DNA of 64,000 nt from Nonlabens ulvanivorans (lineage in GTDB: Bacteria > Bacteroidota > Bacteroidia > Flavobacteriales > Flavobacteriaceae). The position numbers were made by a program, and so were the translations under genes. The stretch spans positions 186,001 to 250,000 of the forward strand of contig NZ_JPJI01000023.1 of the NCBI RefSeq assembly GCF_000732625.1, read 5' to 3'. Positions within the stretch are counted from its first letter, which is position 1. Every line of letters begins with the position of its first letter. Below, in pieces: positions 26,190 through 34,602 of this stretch. The notes beneath the pieces were generated by a model that saw only the letters and a list, made by a program, of their open reading frames with translations, was not told the origin of the DNA and did no database searches.

Positions 26190-27463
26190 TCATAATGATC
26201 TTTCCAGCGTTTTTGTAAAAATTCTCTTTGAGCCTGTTCTCTAGGATTACTACCAGGTTCAAAAATTTTCATTCCACTTATTTCAGTAGGTAAGAAGTCG
26301 AATTGTGCAAAATTACCTGGATGATCATGAGCGTATTTATATTCTTGACCATATCCTAGTTCTTTCATTAACTTAGTCGGCGCATTTCTTAGTCCTAATG
26401 GAACAGGTAGGTCGCCTGTTTGCTTTACAATTTGTTGTGCTTGTCCTATTGCTAGATAAGAAGCGTTGCTTTTTATTGATGTCGCAAGGTAAATAGCACA
26501 CTGGCTTAAAATGATTCTAGATTCAGGATATCCTATGGTTGAAACTGCTTGAAAAGTATTATTAGCCATGATTAAAGCAGTCGGGTTTGCATTTCCTATA
26601 TCTTCACTAGCGAGGATAAGCATACGACGAGCTATAAATTTTAAATCTTCACCACCTTCAATCATTCTAGCTAGCCAATAAACTGATGCGTTAGGGTCAC
26701 TACCTCTTATGGATTTTATAAAAGCACTAATAATATCATAATGTTGTTCACCAGTCTTATCGTATCGCGCCGGATTAGATTGTACTTGTCCAAATACTAA
26801 TTCATTATTAATTACAATAGGTCCAGATGGTTGACTATTAATTACTAACTCAAAAATATTGAGAAGCTTTCTCGCATCGCCACCACTGATGCGGAGTAAT
26901 GCCTCCGTTTCTTTAATGGTAATTTCTTTTTTACTTAATAATTCATCTACCTTCAAGGCTCTGTGCAATAATTGCTCGAGGTCCGCTTTCGCGAAAGCGT
27001 CTAATACGTAAACCTGACATCTGGATAATAAGGCAGGTATAACTTCAAAACTCGGGTTCTCAGTTGTTGCGCCTATTAGTGTGACCCAACCTTTCTCTAC
27101 AGCTGCCAGTAAAGAATCTTGTTGTGACTTGCTAAAACGATGGATCTCATCTATAAAGAGTATTGGATTTTTTGCGGTAAATAAGCCGCCTGCGCTTTTA
27201 GCTTTATCAATTACCTCTCTGACATCCTTTACACCGCTATTTATAGCGCTGAGAGTGTAAAACGGTCTTTTGCTTTCTTGTGCGATTATGTTAGCCAGTG
27301 TTGTTTTACCTGTTCCTGGTGGTCCCCATAAAATCAATGAAGGTATAGTACCGTTAATAATATGTTGTCTCAAAGTACCTTTTTTCCCTATAAGATGACT
27401 TTGGCTTAAATAATCATCTAGGTTCTGAGGTCTTATACGTTCGGCAAGAGGTGAGTTATGCAT
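26168..27463 (-). CDS. rarA: Replication-associated recombination protein RarA (MgsA)
   Basis: AAA+ ATPase acting at stalled replication forks with SSB. The 431 residues contain Walker A GPPGTGKT (about 46-53), Walker B ILFIDEIHRF, sensor segment GATTENPSFEV and the C-terminal MgsA region (SDPNASVYWLARMIEGGEDLKFIARRM). A palindrome copy encodes AFAKA in the ATPase domain (DAFAKAD), the only such use of that frame in the window. The gene overlaps the convergent phosphatase gene by 22 nt. A TATCTTCG sequence lies 4 nt upstream of the ATG. Confidence 0.96.
   Translation of the reverse strand: MHNSPLAERIRPQNLDDYLSQSHLIGKKGTLRQHIINGTIPSLILWGPPGTGKTTLANIIAQESKRPFYTLSAINSGVKDVREVIDKAKSAGGLFTAKNPILFIDEIHRFSKSQQDSLLAAVEKGWVTLIGATTENPSFEVIPALLSRCQVYVLDAFAKADLEQLLHRALKVDELLSKKEITIKETEALLRISGGDARKLLNIFELVINSQPSGPIVINNELVFGQVQSNPARYDKTGEQHYDIISAFIKSIRGSDPNASVYWLARMIEGGEDLKFIARRMLILASEDIGNANPTALIMANNTFQAVSTIGYPESRIILSQCAIYLATSIKSNASYLAIGQAQQIVKQTGDLPVPLGLRNAPTKLMKELGYGQEYKYAHDHPGNFAQFDFLPTEISGMKIFEPGSNPREQAQREFLQKRWKDHYDYKPSKG
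26984..26999. repeat. Iterated palindrome copy 6 (exact core)
   Basis: Exact CGCTTTCGCGAAAGCG inside rarA, read on the minus strand as A-F-A-K-A, a third frame. Confidence 0.9.
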
Positions 27464-27577
27464 ATTACGAAGATAGGTATAGCTATATTTATTTATTATA
27501 ATTTAAATCCTAAAACTATAATGTCATGACACTTTTTCCACATTCGTATTTGGTCATGTTCTTGATATCCTTTTATA

Positions 27578-28252
27578 GTGAAAGATTATCAATATTTTAA
27601 GTTTGACATTTATACGGTATTGCCGGCATTAGTATTCACCATTGCAATATGGTTCATCTATACTATTGAAGTTAAATACAATTTCAACTTTACAGATTTA
27701 GGTATAAGACCTGGCAAATTGAGTGGATTAAAAGGTGTTGTTTTTAGTCCATTTATTCATGCAGATCTTGGGCATTTATGGAGTAATACTATACCGTCAT
27801 TGGTCTTGATTACAGGACTATGCTATTTTTACAGAAATATAAGTTTGAAGGTTTTATTGTTAGGCTTATTCTTCAGTGGTATTATGACATGGGTAATCGG
27901 TAGGCCATCATATCACATTGGTGCGAGTAGTTTGATTTATTTATTAGCCAGCTTTTTGTTTTTTAAAGGAGTATTCACAAAGCATTATAGAATGCTTGCT
28001 TTAAGTTTTGTAGTTGCTTTTTTTTATGGTAGCATGGTATGGTATGTTTTACCATTAAAAACAGGCATTTCTTGGGAAGGTCATTTAAGCGGTGGAGTAG
28101 TAGGTTTACTACTTGCCATTATTACTAAAAATAAGTTGCCTGAAAAAAAGAAATATCAATGGGAAACCGCAGATTTTAATGCCGGCGACGATCCTTTCAT
28201 GCGTCAATTTGATGAGGATGGTAATTTTTTTGAATTAGAAGAGGAAGAATAG
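27578..28252 (+). CDS. Rhomboid family intramembrane serine protease
   Basis: A 224-residue membrane protease with six hydrophobic segments in the first 180 residues. HADLGHLWSN (61-70) is the conserved loop-1 motif, the catalytic serine is S117 in HIGASSLIY (113-121; usual GxSG, here GASS) and the partner histidine is H169 in GHLSGG. The start is GTG 27578, immediately after an in-frame TAG (27575-27577); the first in-frame ATG is far downstream. The C-terminal tail is acidic. It is divergent from rarA and convergent on rlmB. Confidence 0.87.
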   Translation: MKDYQYFKFDIYTVLPALVFTIAIWFIYTIEVKYNFNFTDLGIRPGKLSGLKGVVFSPFIHADLGHLWSNTIPSLVLITGLCYFYRNISLKVLLLGLFFSGIMTWVIGRPSYHIGASSLIYLLASFLFFKGVFTKHYRMLALSFVVAFFYGSMVWYVLPLKTGISWEGHLSGGVVGLLLAIITKNKLPEKKKYQWETADFNAGDDPFMRQFDEDGNFFELEEEE

Positions 28253-28260
28253 GAGTTACC

Positions 28261-28995
28261 TTATCCTTGCTGTCTTACAATTTCATATAGTATAGCTCCG
28301 CAGGCAACAGATACATTGAGTGATGCAATATCACCTTTCATAGGTAGTTTGATTGGTTCATCAATTACCTTTAATGTTGAAGGGTTAATACCACGGTCTT
28401 CACTTCCCATAACTAGTGCTATTGAATGGTTAAGATCGACATCATAGATTACTTTAGCTGATTTTTCAGTCGCACCTATCGTTGTTATTCCATATGCCTT
28501 CATTAGGAATACCGCATCCTTTATATGTGCTACTTTACAAATAGGAATATTAAAAACAGCTCCAGCACTTGTTTTAATTGTTGCTGGATTAATCGGAGCA
28601 GAGCCGCTTTCTCCTATAATAATAGCACTAACACCAGTACATTCAGCGGTTCTAATAATAGCACCAAAATTACGTACATCCGTTACACCATCTAGTAATA
28701 GGTATATTTCTTTGGATTCAACATTACGTTTTTCTAGTATATCTTCTAATGATGCAAAATCCACCGGAGAAATAGAGGCTACAGCACCTTGATGATTTCC
28801 ATAGCTGGATATTTTATCTAGTTTTTCTACAGGTACAAATGAATTAGTGATTTTATGCTTGTTAACAAGTGTTTTAAGTTGTCCCATTAAAACACCTTCA
28901 GCTTCACGTAATAAATAGATTTTACCTAAGTTTTGTCCACTTTCGATGGCTTCTATAATCGCTCTTAAACCGTAAATGTATGTAGTCTTTTCCAT
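28261..28995 (-). CDS. rlmB: TrmH/SpoU family 23S rRNA methyltransferase (RlmB-like)
   Basis: SPOUT-fold enzyme making 2'-O-methylguanosine in 23S rRNA. I start it at ATG 28995 (MEKTTYIYG, 244 aa) because a TACATTTG promoter box ends only 4 nt upstream; the longer frame to 29028 would lie across the promoter and terminator. N-terminal RNA-binding domain (about 1-78), then the catalytic knot with LLDGVTDVRNFGAIIRTAE, ALVMGSEDRGINP and KLPMKGDIASLNVSVACG. Exact target nucleotide is inferred from the family. Confidence 0.92.
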   Translation of the reverse strand: MEKTTYIYGLRAIIEAIESGQNLGKIYLLREAEGVLMGQLKTLVNKHKITNSFVPVEKLDKISSYGNHQGAVASISPVDFASLEDILEKRNVESKEIYLLLDGVTDVRNFGAIIRTAECTGVSAIIIGESGSAPINPATIKTSAGAVFNIPICKVAHIKDAVFLMKAYGITTIGATEKSAKVIYDVDLNHSIALVMGSEDRGINPSTLKVIDEPIKLPMKGDIASLNVSVACGAILYEIVRQQG

Positions 28996-28999
28996 GTTG

Positions 29000-29028
29000 C
29001 AAATGTATGTAAATAAAAAACGCCCCAA
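29000..29028 (-). promoter_or_regulatory. Promoter of rlmB, overlapping the upstream terminator
   Basis: Minus-strand TTG (29026-29028) is followed after 18 nt by TACATTTG (29000-29007), which ends 4 nt before the rlmB ATG. The -33 element lies within the terminator hairpin of the Sus operon. Confidence 0.65.
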
Positions 29029-29047
29029 CCAATGGTTGAGGCGTTTT
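29014..29047 (-). terminator. Intrinsic terminator of the Sus operon
   Basis: On the minus strand AAAACGCCTCAACC pairs with GGTTGGGGCGTTTT (one mismatch, 3-nt loop) and is followed by a T-run, 20 nt after the stop codon of the last gene. Confidence 0.88.
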
Positions 29048-29066
29048 GATTGATATAAATCTTAGA

Positions 29067-29903
29067 CTAGATTTTGGTCATAAGAATTGAAACATTAGTT
29101 CTTGCTCCACAGTCATCAGCATCATCATCAACTAAGTTCATAGTAAAGGAAGCATCATTTAATGGATCATATGCCCCATTTCCAAATGCAGCATCTGCAG
29201 TACTTAATTCAATGTTTGCTGGAGTAGCAGCACATCCAATACCTGAGTCTTGAGTTGCAGTCCAAACTACCTCATTACAAGATAAACCAAATTCCCAAGT
29301 TACGGCACTAAAAGAACCTAAGTCTGGTGCATACGGTGCAGGGAAAGTTCTTGAAGTTCCTCCTGAATTTGATAGAGTTACAACAGTACCAAAACCAAAT
29401 GTAGGAACACCAAATCCATTAAAAACTAGATGTGTCATTTGATAATCTCCCGTGAAGAAAGCTGGATCAACTGGACATACTTGAAAAACACTTATAGTAG
29501 CATTAGGTCCTGTTGTAAAACCACTACCTGGTGTCAATCCAATTACTAAAGTCAACGCGCTTGTATCTACACCAGCAATGTCAGTTCCGTCAATAGTTAG
29601 TATACCAGAGTATTCATTTGCAGGAATTGTTACTGTTGCAGGAACTGAATAAGATCCCGCTAAGGCTGTAGTGTCATCTACAATCACTTCTACACCGACA
29701 GTTCTATCAGTTGAAGATAAACTAGATGAGTTTACTGGAACGTCAAGACTACCAGTTGCGTCAATTACAATTTCTAGGTTGTAACTAGGAGAGCTAAAAG
29801 ATATTAATGGATTGTTGTTTCCATTATAAATTAACGGATCTGCTTCACAGGAAACCATTAAAATAGCTAGTGCTACCCCTAAATATTTAAATATATTTTT
29901 CAT
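29067..29903 (-). CDS. Sus-operon accessory surface lipoprotein
   Basis: A 278-residue lipoprotein (signal with lipobox ending MVSC, Cys19) with two beta-rich regions. Residues about 30-130 look Calx-beta or DUF1735-like (VNSSSLSSTDRTVGVEVIVDD, SVPATVTIPANEYSG). It is the third gene after SusC and SusD, the position of SusE/F-type proteins that bind the nutrient at the cell surface. No defined family is assigned and the ligand is unknown. It ends just before the operon terminator. Confidence 0.68.
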   Translation of the reverse strand: MKNIFKYLGVALAILMVSCEADPLIYNGNNNPLISFSSPSYNLEIVIDATGSLDVPVNSSSLSSTDRTVGVEVIVDDTTALAGSYSVPATVTIPANEYSGILTIDGTDIAGVDTSALTLVIGLTPGSGFTTGPNATISVFQVCPVDPAFFTGDYQMTHLVFNGFGVPTFGFGTVVTLSNSGGTSRTFPAPYAPDLGSFSAVTWEFGLSCNEVVWTATQDSGIGCAATPANIELSTADAAFGNGAYDPLNDASFTMNLVDDDADDCGARTNVSILMTKI

Positions 29904-29921
29904 TTTATGAGATGTTAAAAA

Positions 29922-31427
29922 TTAAAAATTAGGATTTTGTTGGATACCAGGATTTCCTTGGAATTCAGCCGCCGGAATAGGTAAGTATTGAGTTCTTACA
30001 TCTGAGAATCCAAGATCACATTCTGGTGTTGGATATAATGAACAATCAGTTTCATTACGATCATAACCTTGATTCGCTAATGCACCCAATCTTTTAACAT
30101 CAGCAAATCTATGTCCTTCAGCAAATAATTCGATTTTACGTTCATTTAAGATATCTGCCCATGCAGCCTGAGCACTTGCGTATACAGGTGCTGCTTGTTG
30201 ATTCGTATACCTTGCATCACGTACTGTTTTTATTTGAGCAGCAGCTCCTGGTAAATCACCATTAACTACAGCTGCTTCAGCAAGTATGAAATGCATTTCA
30301 ACAGTTCTGAAAACTTTTTGATCATTCGTTAAACCACCAGTTAATCCAGGTAAAGCTGGATCTCCAGGATACTTGTCTACTACGATACGATCGTTTTGTT
30401 GTGGATTAGGGTCGTTAGGATAATCAGCTACGATGGTAGATGATGGATCAATCCAAATGTTTCTTCTAATATCACCAAAGTTTGTAGAATTATCTTCTAA
30501 CGTCTGATATAAGTTTCTACTTACTTCATATAAAGGAGACCCAGTTGCATCACTTAAGTTTGTGTTCCAGATTTGTCCCATACTGCTACCAACAGCTAAA
30601 GTATTGTCAAATTTGAAAATCACTTCATTAGCTTCAGCTGCACCAGCTACATCTTGCCATATCGTTCTGAAGTCAGCCTCACTCGCTGTTGTTGGTAATG
30701 TGAAATTACCTAATACTGCGTTTGCATAAGTAGTAGCTGTTCCGTAGTCACCTACATAAGCATTAACTCTTGCTCTTAAAGCTCTAACAAAATCTACAGA
30801 TACAAAAATTGGGCTATATCCAGTTCCCGCAGTTGTAAGAAGGTTTTCAGCTTCTTGTAAGTCGTTGTTAATAAAATCAACAACATCTTGTACACTGCTA
30901 CGAGGTAGTCTAGTCTCTACACTTGGTACAAAGTCGATTAGAATTACTCCTAATGAATTAGGGTCATTTAAATCTTCAGCGAAGTGTGTTAGTAATTTAC
31001 TGTATGCATATGCTCTTAAAGCATAGTTTTCACCTAATGCTTCATTGTATAAAGCCACATCTGCAGGTTCAGTAGGAGTAACTAAGGCAGCTCCTTCAAA
31101 CAGAATGTTTGCTCTTAAAATTGCAGCATAGTTATTTGCCCAAATTGCGTTAGCAAAACCGTTGTTTACATTAATCTGTAATCTGTGAGTATCACTTCCA
31201 TTGTTACCAGCAGAACCTAAACTACATTCATCCGTAACCTGAGTTGCAAATTGTATTTCAGATGTAGAGTTAACAGCTCCGTAAACTCCATATACAGCTG
31301 TTTTAACGTCTTGTGCATTTTGAAACGCTGCATCAAAACCAAATTCACTTGGCTGCACTATGTCTGTTGCGTCTTCACAACTGTATAATGCAAATACAGC
31401 TGCTATTATAATTATTATTTTTTTCAT
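29922..31427 (-). CDS. SusD/RagB family nutrient-binding lipoprotein
   Basis: A 501-residue surface lipoprotein that forms the lid of the SusCD transporter and captures the nutrient. Signal peptide with lipobox LYSC (about Cys16), N-terminal TPR-like helices (ALRAYAYSKLLTHFA, VDFVRALRARVNAYVGD) and the conserved C-terminal AEGHRFADVKRLGAL followed by YLPIPAAEFQGNPGIQQNP. It follows SusC by 11 nt. The sugar or peptide substrate cannot be read from sequence and no hydrolase genes adjoin. Confidence 0.93.
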   Translation of the reverse strand: MKKIIIIIAAVFALYSCEDATDIVQPSEFGFDAAFQNAQDVKTAVYGVYGAVNSTSEIQFATQVTDECSLGSAGNNGSDTHRLQINVNNGFANAIWANNYAAILRANILFEGAALVTPTEPADVALYNEALGENYALRAYAYSKLLTHFAEDLNDPNSLGVILIDFVPSVETRLPRSSVQDVVDFINNDLQEAENLLTTAGTGYSPIFVSVDFVRALRARVNAYVGDYGTATTYANAVLGNFTLPTTASEADFRTIWQDVAGAAEANEVIFKFDNTLAVGSSMGQIWNTNLSDATGSPLYEVSRNLYQTLEDNSTNFGDIRRNIWIDPSSTIVADYPNDPNPQQNDRIVVDKYPGDPALPGLTGGLTNDQKVFRTVEMHFILAEAAVVNGDLPGAAAQIKTVRDARYTNQQAAPVYASAQAAWADILNERKIELFAEGHRFADVKRLGALANQGYDRNETDCSLYPTPECDLGFSDVRTQYLPIPAAEFQGNPGIQQNPNF

Positions 31428-31438
31428 TGCTTTTTATT

Positions 31439-34400
31439 TTAGAAGTTAAGATCTAATCCAACACTAATTGTTCTTGGAGTAGGGTATCTATTATATTCTG
31501 ATAGTCTTTGACTTTCTGGATCACTACCTAACCATTCACTCCACGTGATTAAATTTTCAGCATTCACATAAATTCTTCCTGAAGATAAGAATGTTTTGTC
31601 CAATAATTTTTGGTCTAAGTTGTAACCTAATTGTACAAATCTCAATCTTAAGAAATCTGAATCTTTTAAGAATCTGTCAGATGTTACACCTGGATCAGAG
31701 TTAGTAGCGTCTAAAGAAGGGATATCTGTAATTCTGTTAGTTGGAGTCCAAGCTCTTTCTAAATCTGCAGATAAGTTGTAAAGACCTAAACTAGTGATGT
31801 CATAGTAATCTTGTTGATTAAAATCAAAACGCGATAATCCTGTCATGAAGTTAAATTGAGTTTCAAAGAAGAAATTCTTGTAATCTAAATTGATACCAAA
31901 ACCTCCCTGAAAATCTGGAGCACTATCTGTACCTGTAAGTCTTCTGTCAGCTAGAGTAGGTGCTTCTGTTGGGTTACCGTTAATGTCTTCAAATAATAAG
32001 TTACCGTTTGCAGGATTAACTCCTAAATAAGGTACTACAAAGAATTCATTGATTTGCTCACCAACTTGAATAACATTAGTTCCATTATCTTGTAATCCAT
32101 CAGGTAAATCAACAAAAAGAACTTTATTTCTGTTATAATTTACGTTAGCATATACATTAACACCTAATTGATCTTTGTTATTTGCTCTTAATACATCATA
32201 TGAGATCCCTAGTTCAACACCACGGTTTTGAATATCACCTAAGTTAGCGTTTTGTGAACTAACACCATTTACAAGAGATACAAAACGACTAAAGAATAAA
32301 TCTTCAGTTTTCTTGTCATAAACCTCTAACGTTCCTCTTAATCTACTATCTAACATTGCAAATTCGATACCTACGTTTGCTTGCTTAATAGTTTCCCATC
32401 TCAAATCAGTGTTACCTAATTGAGTTCTAACAAATGTTTGGTTATCTGCATAAGAGATACCAGTTCCAAATAACGTTCTTGTATTATTTAAAGCACCATA
32501 ATAAGTACTTGAGATACGGTCGTTACCAGTTGTTCCATATGAAGCTCTTAATTTTAAAGAGTTAATGAAAGTAGCGTTTTCCATGAACTTCTCTTTATGT
32601 AAGTTCCATCTACCTGCTACAGACCAGAATGTACCCCATGCATTATCTTCCGTAAAACGAGAAGATGCATCTCTCCTTAATGTTCCAGTAAAACCAAATC
32701 TTTCGTCATAATCGTAATCTACTTCACCAAAGTAAGAGAATAAACCAGTACTAGCTTTAGCTGAACCTACAGTTGGTACAAATTCGTCATTATCAAGGTT
32801 GTCAGATATGAACGCTCCACCATCATTACCAGGCGAGAAAGTTCTAGGGTCTAAACCAGTTTGAGAGAAGTTGAAACTCTTAAAATGTGCTTTTACATAT
32901 TCTAAATAGATGTTTGCTAAGAAACTGTGTTTCTTTTCTCTATCGGTTTCTCCTTTACCAAATTTCGTTGCATAACCTAAGTTAATGTTTGAATTGAAAC
33001 GGAAATCTCTGAAGTAAGATTCATTTTGGAAACCTTCAACTTCATCCGGTCCTATAAAGCTAGCTCTTACTCTTGCTAGTCCAGATCTTGGATCAGCATA
33101 ACGTAATCCAACTTCACTAGTGTAATCAACACCAATTCTGTAACGAGCAGTAAGCTTGTCCGTAATCTTGTAAGATGCATCACCACCTAAGATAAGTTTG
33201 ATTTCATCTTCACGGTTACCATTCATTCTTACGTTATCTAACGTTACGTATGGAGCATATATTGCCTGTAAAGAGTTAACCCAGTTTTCTAATTCTACAT
33301 CAATGTTGTTAGGGTCGAAATAAGGTAGACCATTGTTAGCATTGAAAATAGAATTAAAGTAAATCGCGTTGTTTCTAGTTTCTGGCTCAGTTTGAGAATT
33401 GTTCTTAGAGAAACCTAATGCAGCAGTTGTGCTGAAGTTAAATTTACCATTATCCGATTTTCCAGAAATGTTAGTTCTTAAATTCATACGTTGTAAATCA
33501 CTGGCAAGTAAAGATCCTTCTTGTTTCGTGTAATTTAGCGATGTAAATTGAGTTAGATTTTCACCACCTGAACGTAATGATAAGTTATGTTGTTGTGAAA
33601 CCCCAGTTCTAAAGAAAGTATCTCTCCAATCTGTGTTTACATCAAATGCATCAATTTCTGCTTGTGTAAGTGTAGCTCCACGACCAGTACCTCTTCTGTT
33701 CTCTAAAGATAAATAGCCTTGCGCATCATACAAGTTGTAATCAGTGTCAATAAGTTCAGTAAACGCAGTTTGTGCTGAGTAATTAACTGTTAAAGGTGAG
33801 TTATATTTACCACCTCTTGTTGTAATAACTATTACACCATTTGCACCACGGTTACCGTAAATTGCAGTTGCCGCAGCATCTTTAAGAACAGTAGTAGTCT
33901 CAATATCATTTGGGTTAAATGTTCTAAAGGCATCCTCATCAACTGGCACACCATCAACCACTATCAATGGTTCTGTATTACCATTTATAGAACTAATACC
34001 CCTTAATTGGATTAAAGAGTTAGCACCTGGTTGACCAGTGTTTGTTTGAACCGTAAGTCCTGGTATTTGACCTTGTAACCTCTGAATTACTGATGCGTTA
34101 GGTCTGTCAACTATATCATCACTAGTTATAGTTGTTGCAGCTACGTTACTTTTTGCAACTGATGCAGTCCTATAAGCTTGTACAACGACAGCATCTAGAG
34201 CCTCTTCCATTACAATGTTTATCGCACTGCGGTCTCCTACAGGTACTTCCTGAGGTGTGTACCCAGCAAAGGAGTATACTAATACATCAGTTGCAACAGC
34301 ACTAATTGAATAGTTACCATCAAAATCTGTTGTGGTAGCATTGCTACTGCCTTTTACGAGCACGGTTGCTCCTAAAACAGGTTCTCCTGATGCATCAGTA

Positions 34401-34486
34401 ACCTTACCGGTCACTGTTTGTGCAATAGCAAATTGCACAACTAACGCTAAGAACAGCGTTAAAATTCCATTTAATTTTGTTTTCAT
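31439..34486 (-). CDS. SusC/RagA family TonB-dependent outer-membrane receptor
   Basis: A 1015-residue TonB-dependent pore. I start at ATG 34486 (MKTKLNGILTLF) since it opens a signal peptide cleaved near residue 22; the upstream ATG at 34516 adds only charged residues. Carboxypeptidase-D-like domain (24-95), TonB box region (EALDAVVVQAYRT, 95-107), plug domain (about 112-230, ending AIYGNRGANGVIVITT) and the 22-strand barrel ending in SVGLDLNF. First gene of the operon with SusD and a small lipoprotein; substrate unknown. Confidence 0.96.
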   Translation of the reverse strand: MKTKLNGILTLFLALVVQFAIAQTVTGKVTDASGEPVLGATVLVKGSSNATTTDFDGNYSISAVATDVLVYSFAGYTPQEVPVGDRSAINIVMEEALDAVVVQAYRTASVAKSNVAATTITSDDIVDRPNASVIQRLQGQIPGLTVQTNTGQPGANSLIQLRGISSINGNTEPLIVVDGVPVDEDAFRTFNPNDIETTTVLKDAAATAIYGNRGANGVIVITTRGGKYNSPLTVNYSAQTAFTELIDTDYNLYDAQGYLSLENRRGTGRGATLTQAEIDAFDVNTDWRDTFFRTGVSQQHNLSLRSGGENLTQFTSLNYTKQEGSLLASDLQRMNLRTNISGKSDNGKFNFSTTAALGFSKNNSQTEPETRNNAIYFNSIFNANNGLPYFDPNNIDVELENWVNSLQAIYAPYVTLDNVRMNGNREDEIKLILGGDASYKITDKLTARYRIGVDYTSEVGLRYADPRSGLARVRASFIGPDEVEGFQNESYFRDFRFNSNINLGYATKFGKGETDREKKHSFLANIYLEYVKAHFKSFNFSQTGLDPRTFSPGNDGGAFISDNLDNDEFVPTVGSAKASTGLFSYFGEVDYDYDERFGFTGTLRRDASSRFTEDNAWGTFWSVAGRWNLHKEKFMENATFINSLKLRASYGTTGNDRISSTYYGALNNTRTLFGTGISYADNQTFVRTQLGNTDLRWETIKQANVGIEFAMLDSRLRGTLEVYDKKTEDLFFSRFVSLVNGVSSQNANLGDIQNRGVELGISYDVLRANNKDQLGVNVYANVNYNRNKVLFVDLPDGLQDNGTNVIQVGEQINEFFVVPYLGVNPANGNLLFEDINGNPTEAPTLADRRLTGTDSAPDFQGGFGINLDYKNFFFETQFNFMTGLSRFDFNQQDYYDITSLGLYNLSADLERAWTPTNRITDIPSLDATNSDPGVTSDRFLKDSDFLRLRFVQLGYNLDQKLLDKTFLSSGRIYVNAENLITWSEWLGSDPESQRLSEYNRYPTPRTISVGLDLNF

Positions 34487-34602
34487 TTTTGATTTATTTG
34501 AATTAGCCAAAGCCAAAAGTCACAAATAATAGTTAATAAAACAACTTTTATCCTATCAAATTATGCAATTATTTAAGTGATAGTTAACATTTAGGTAACA
34601 TT

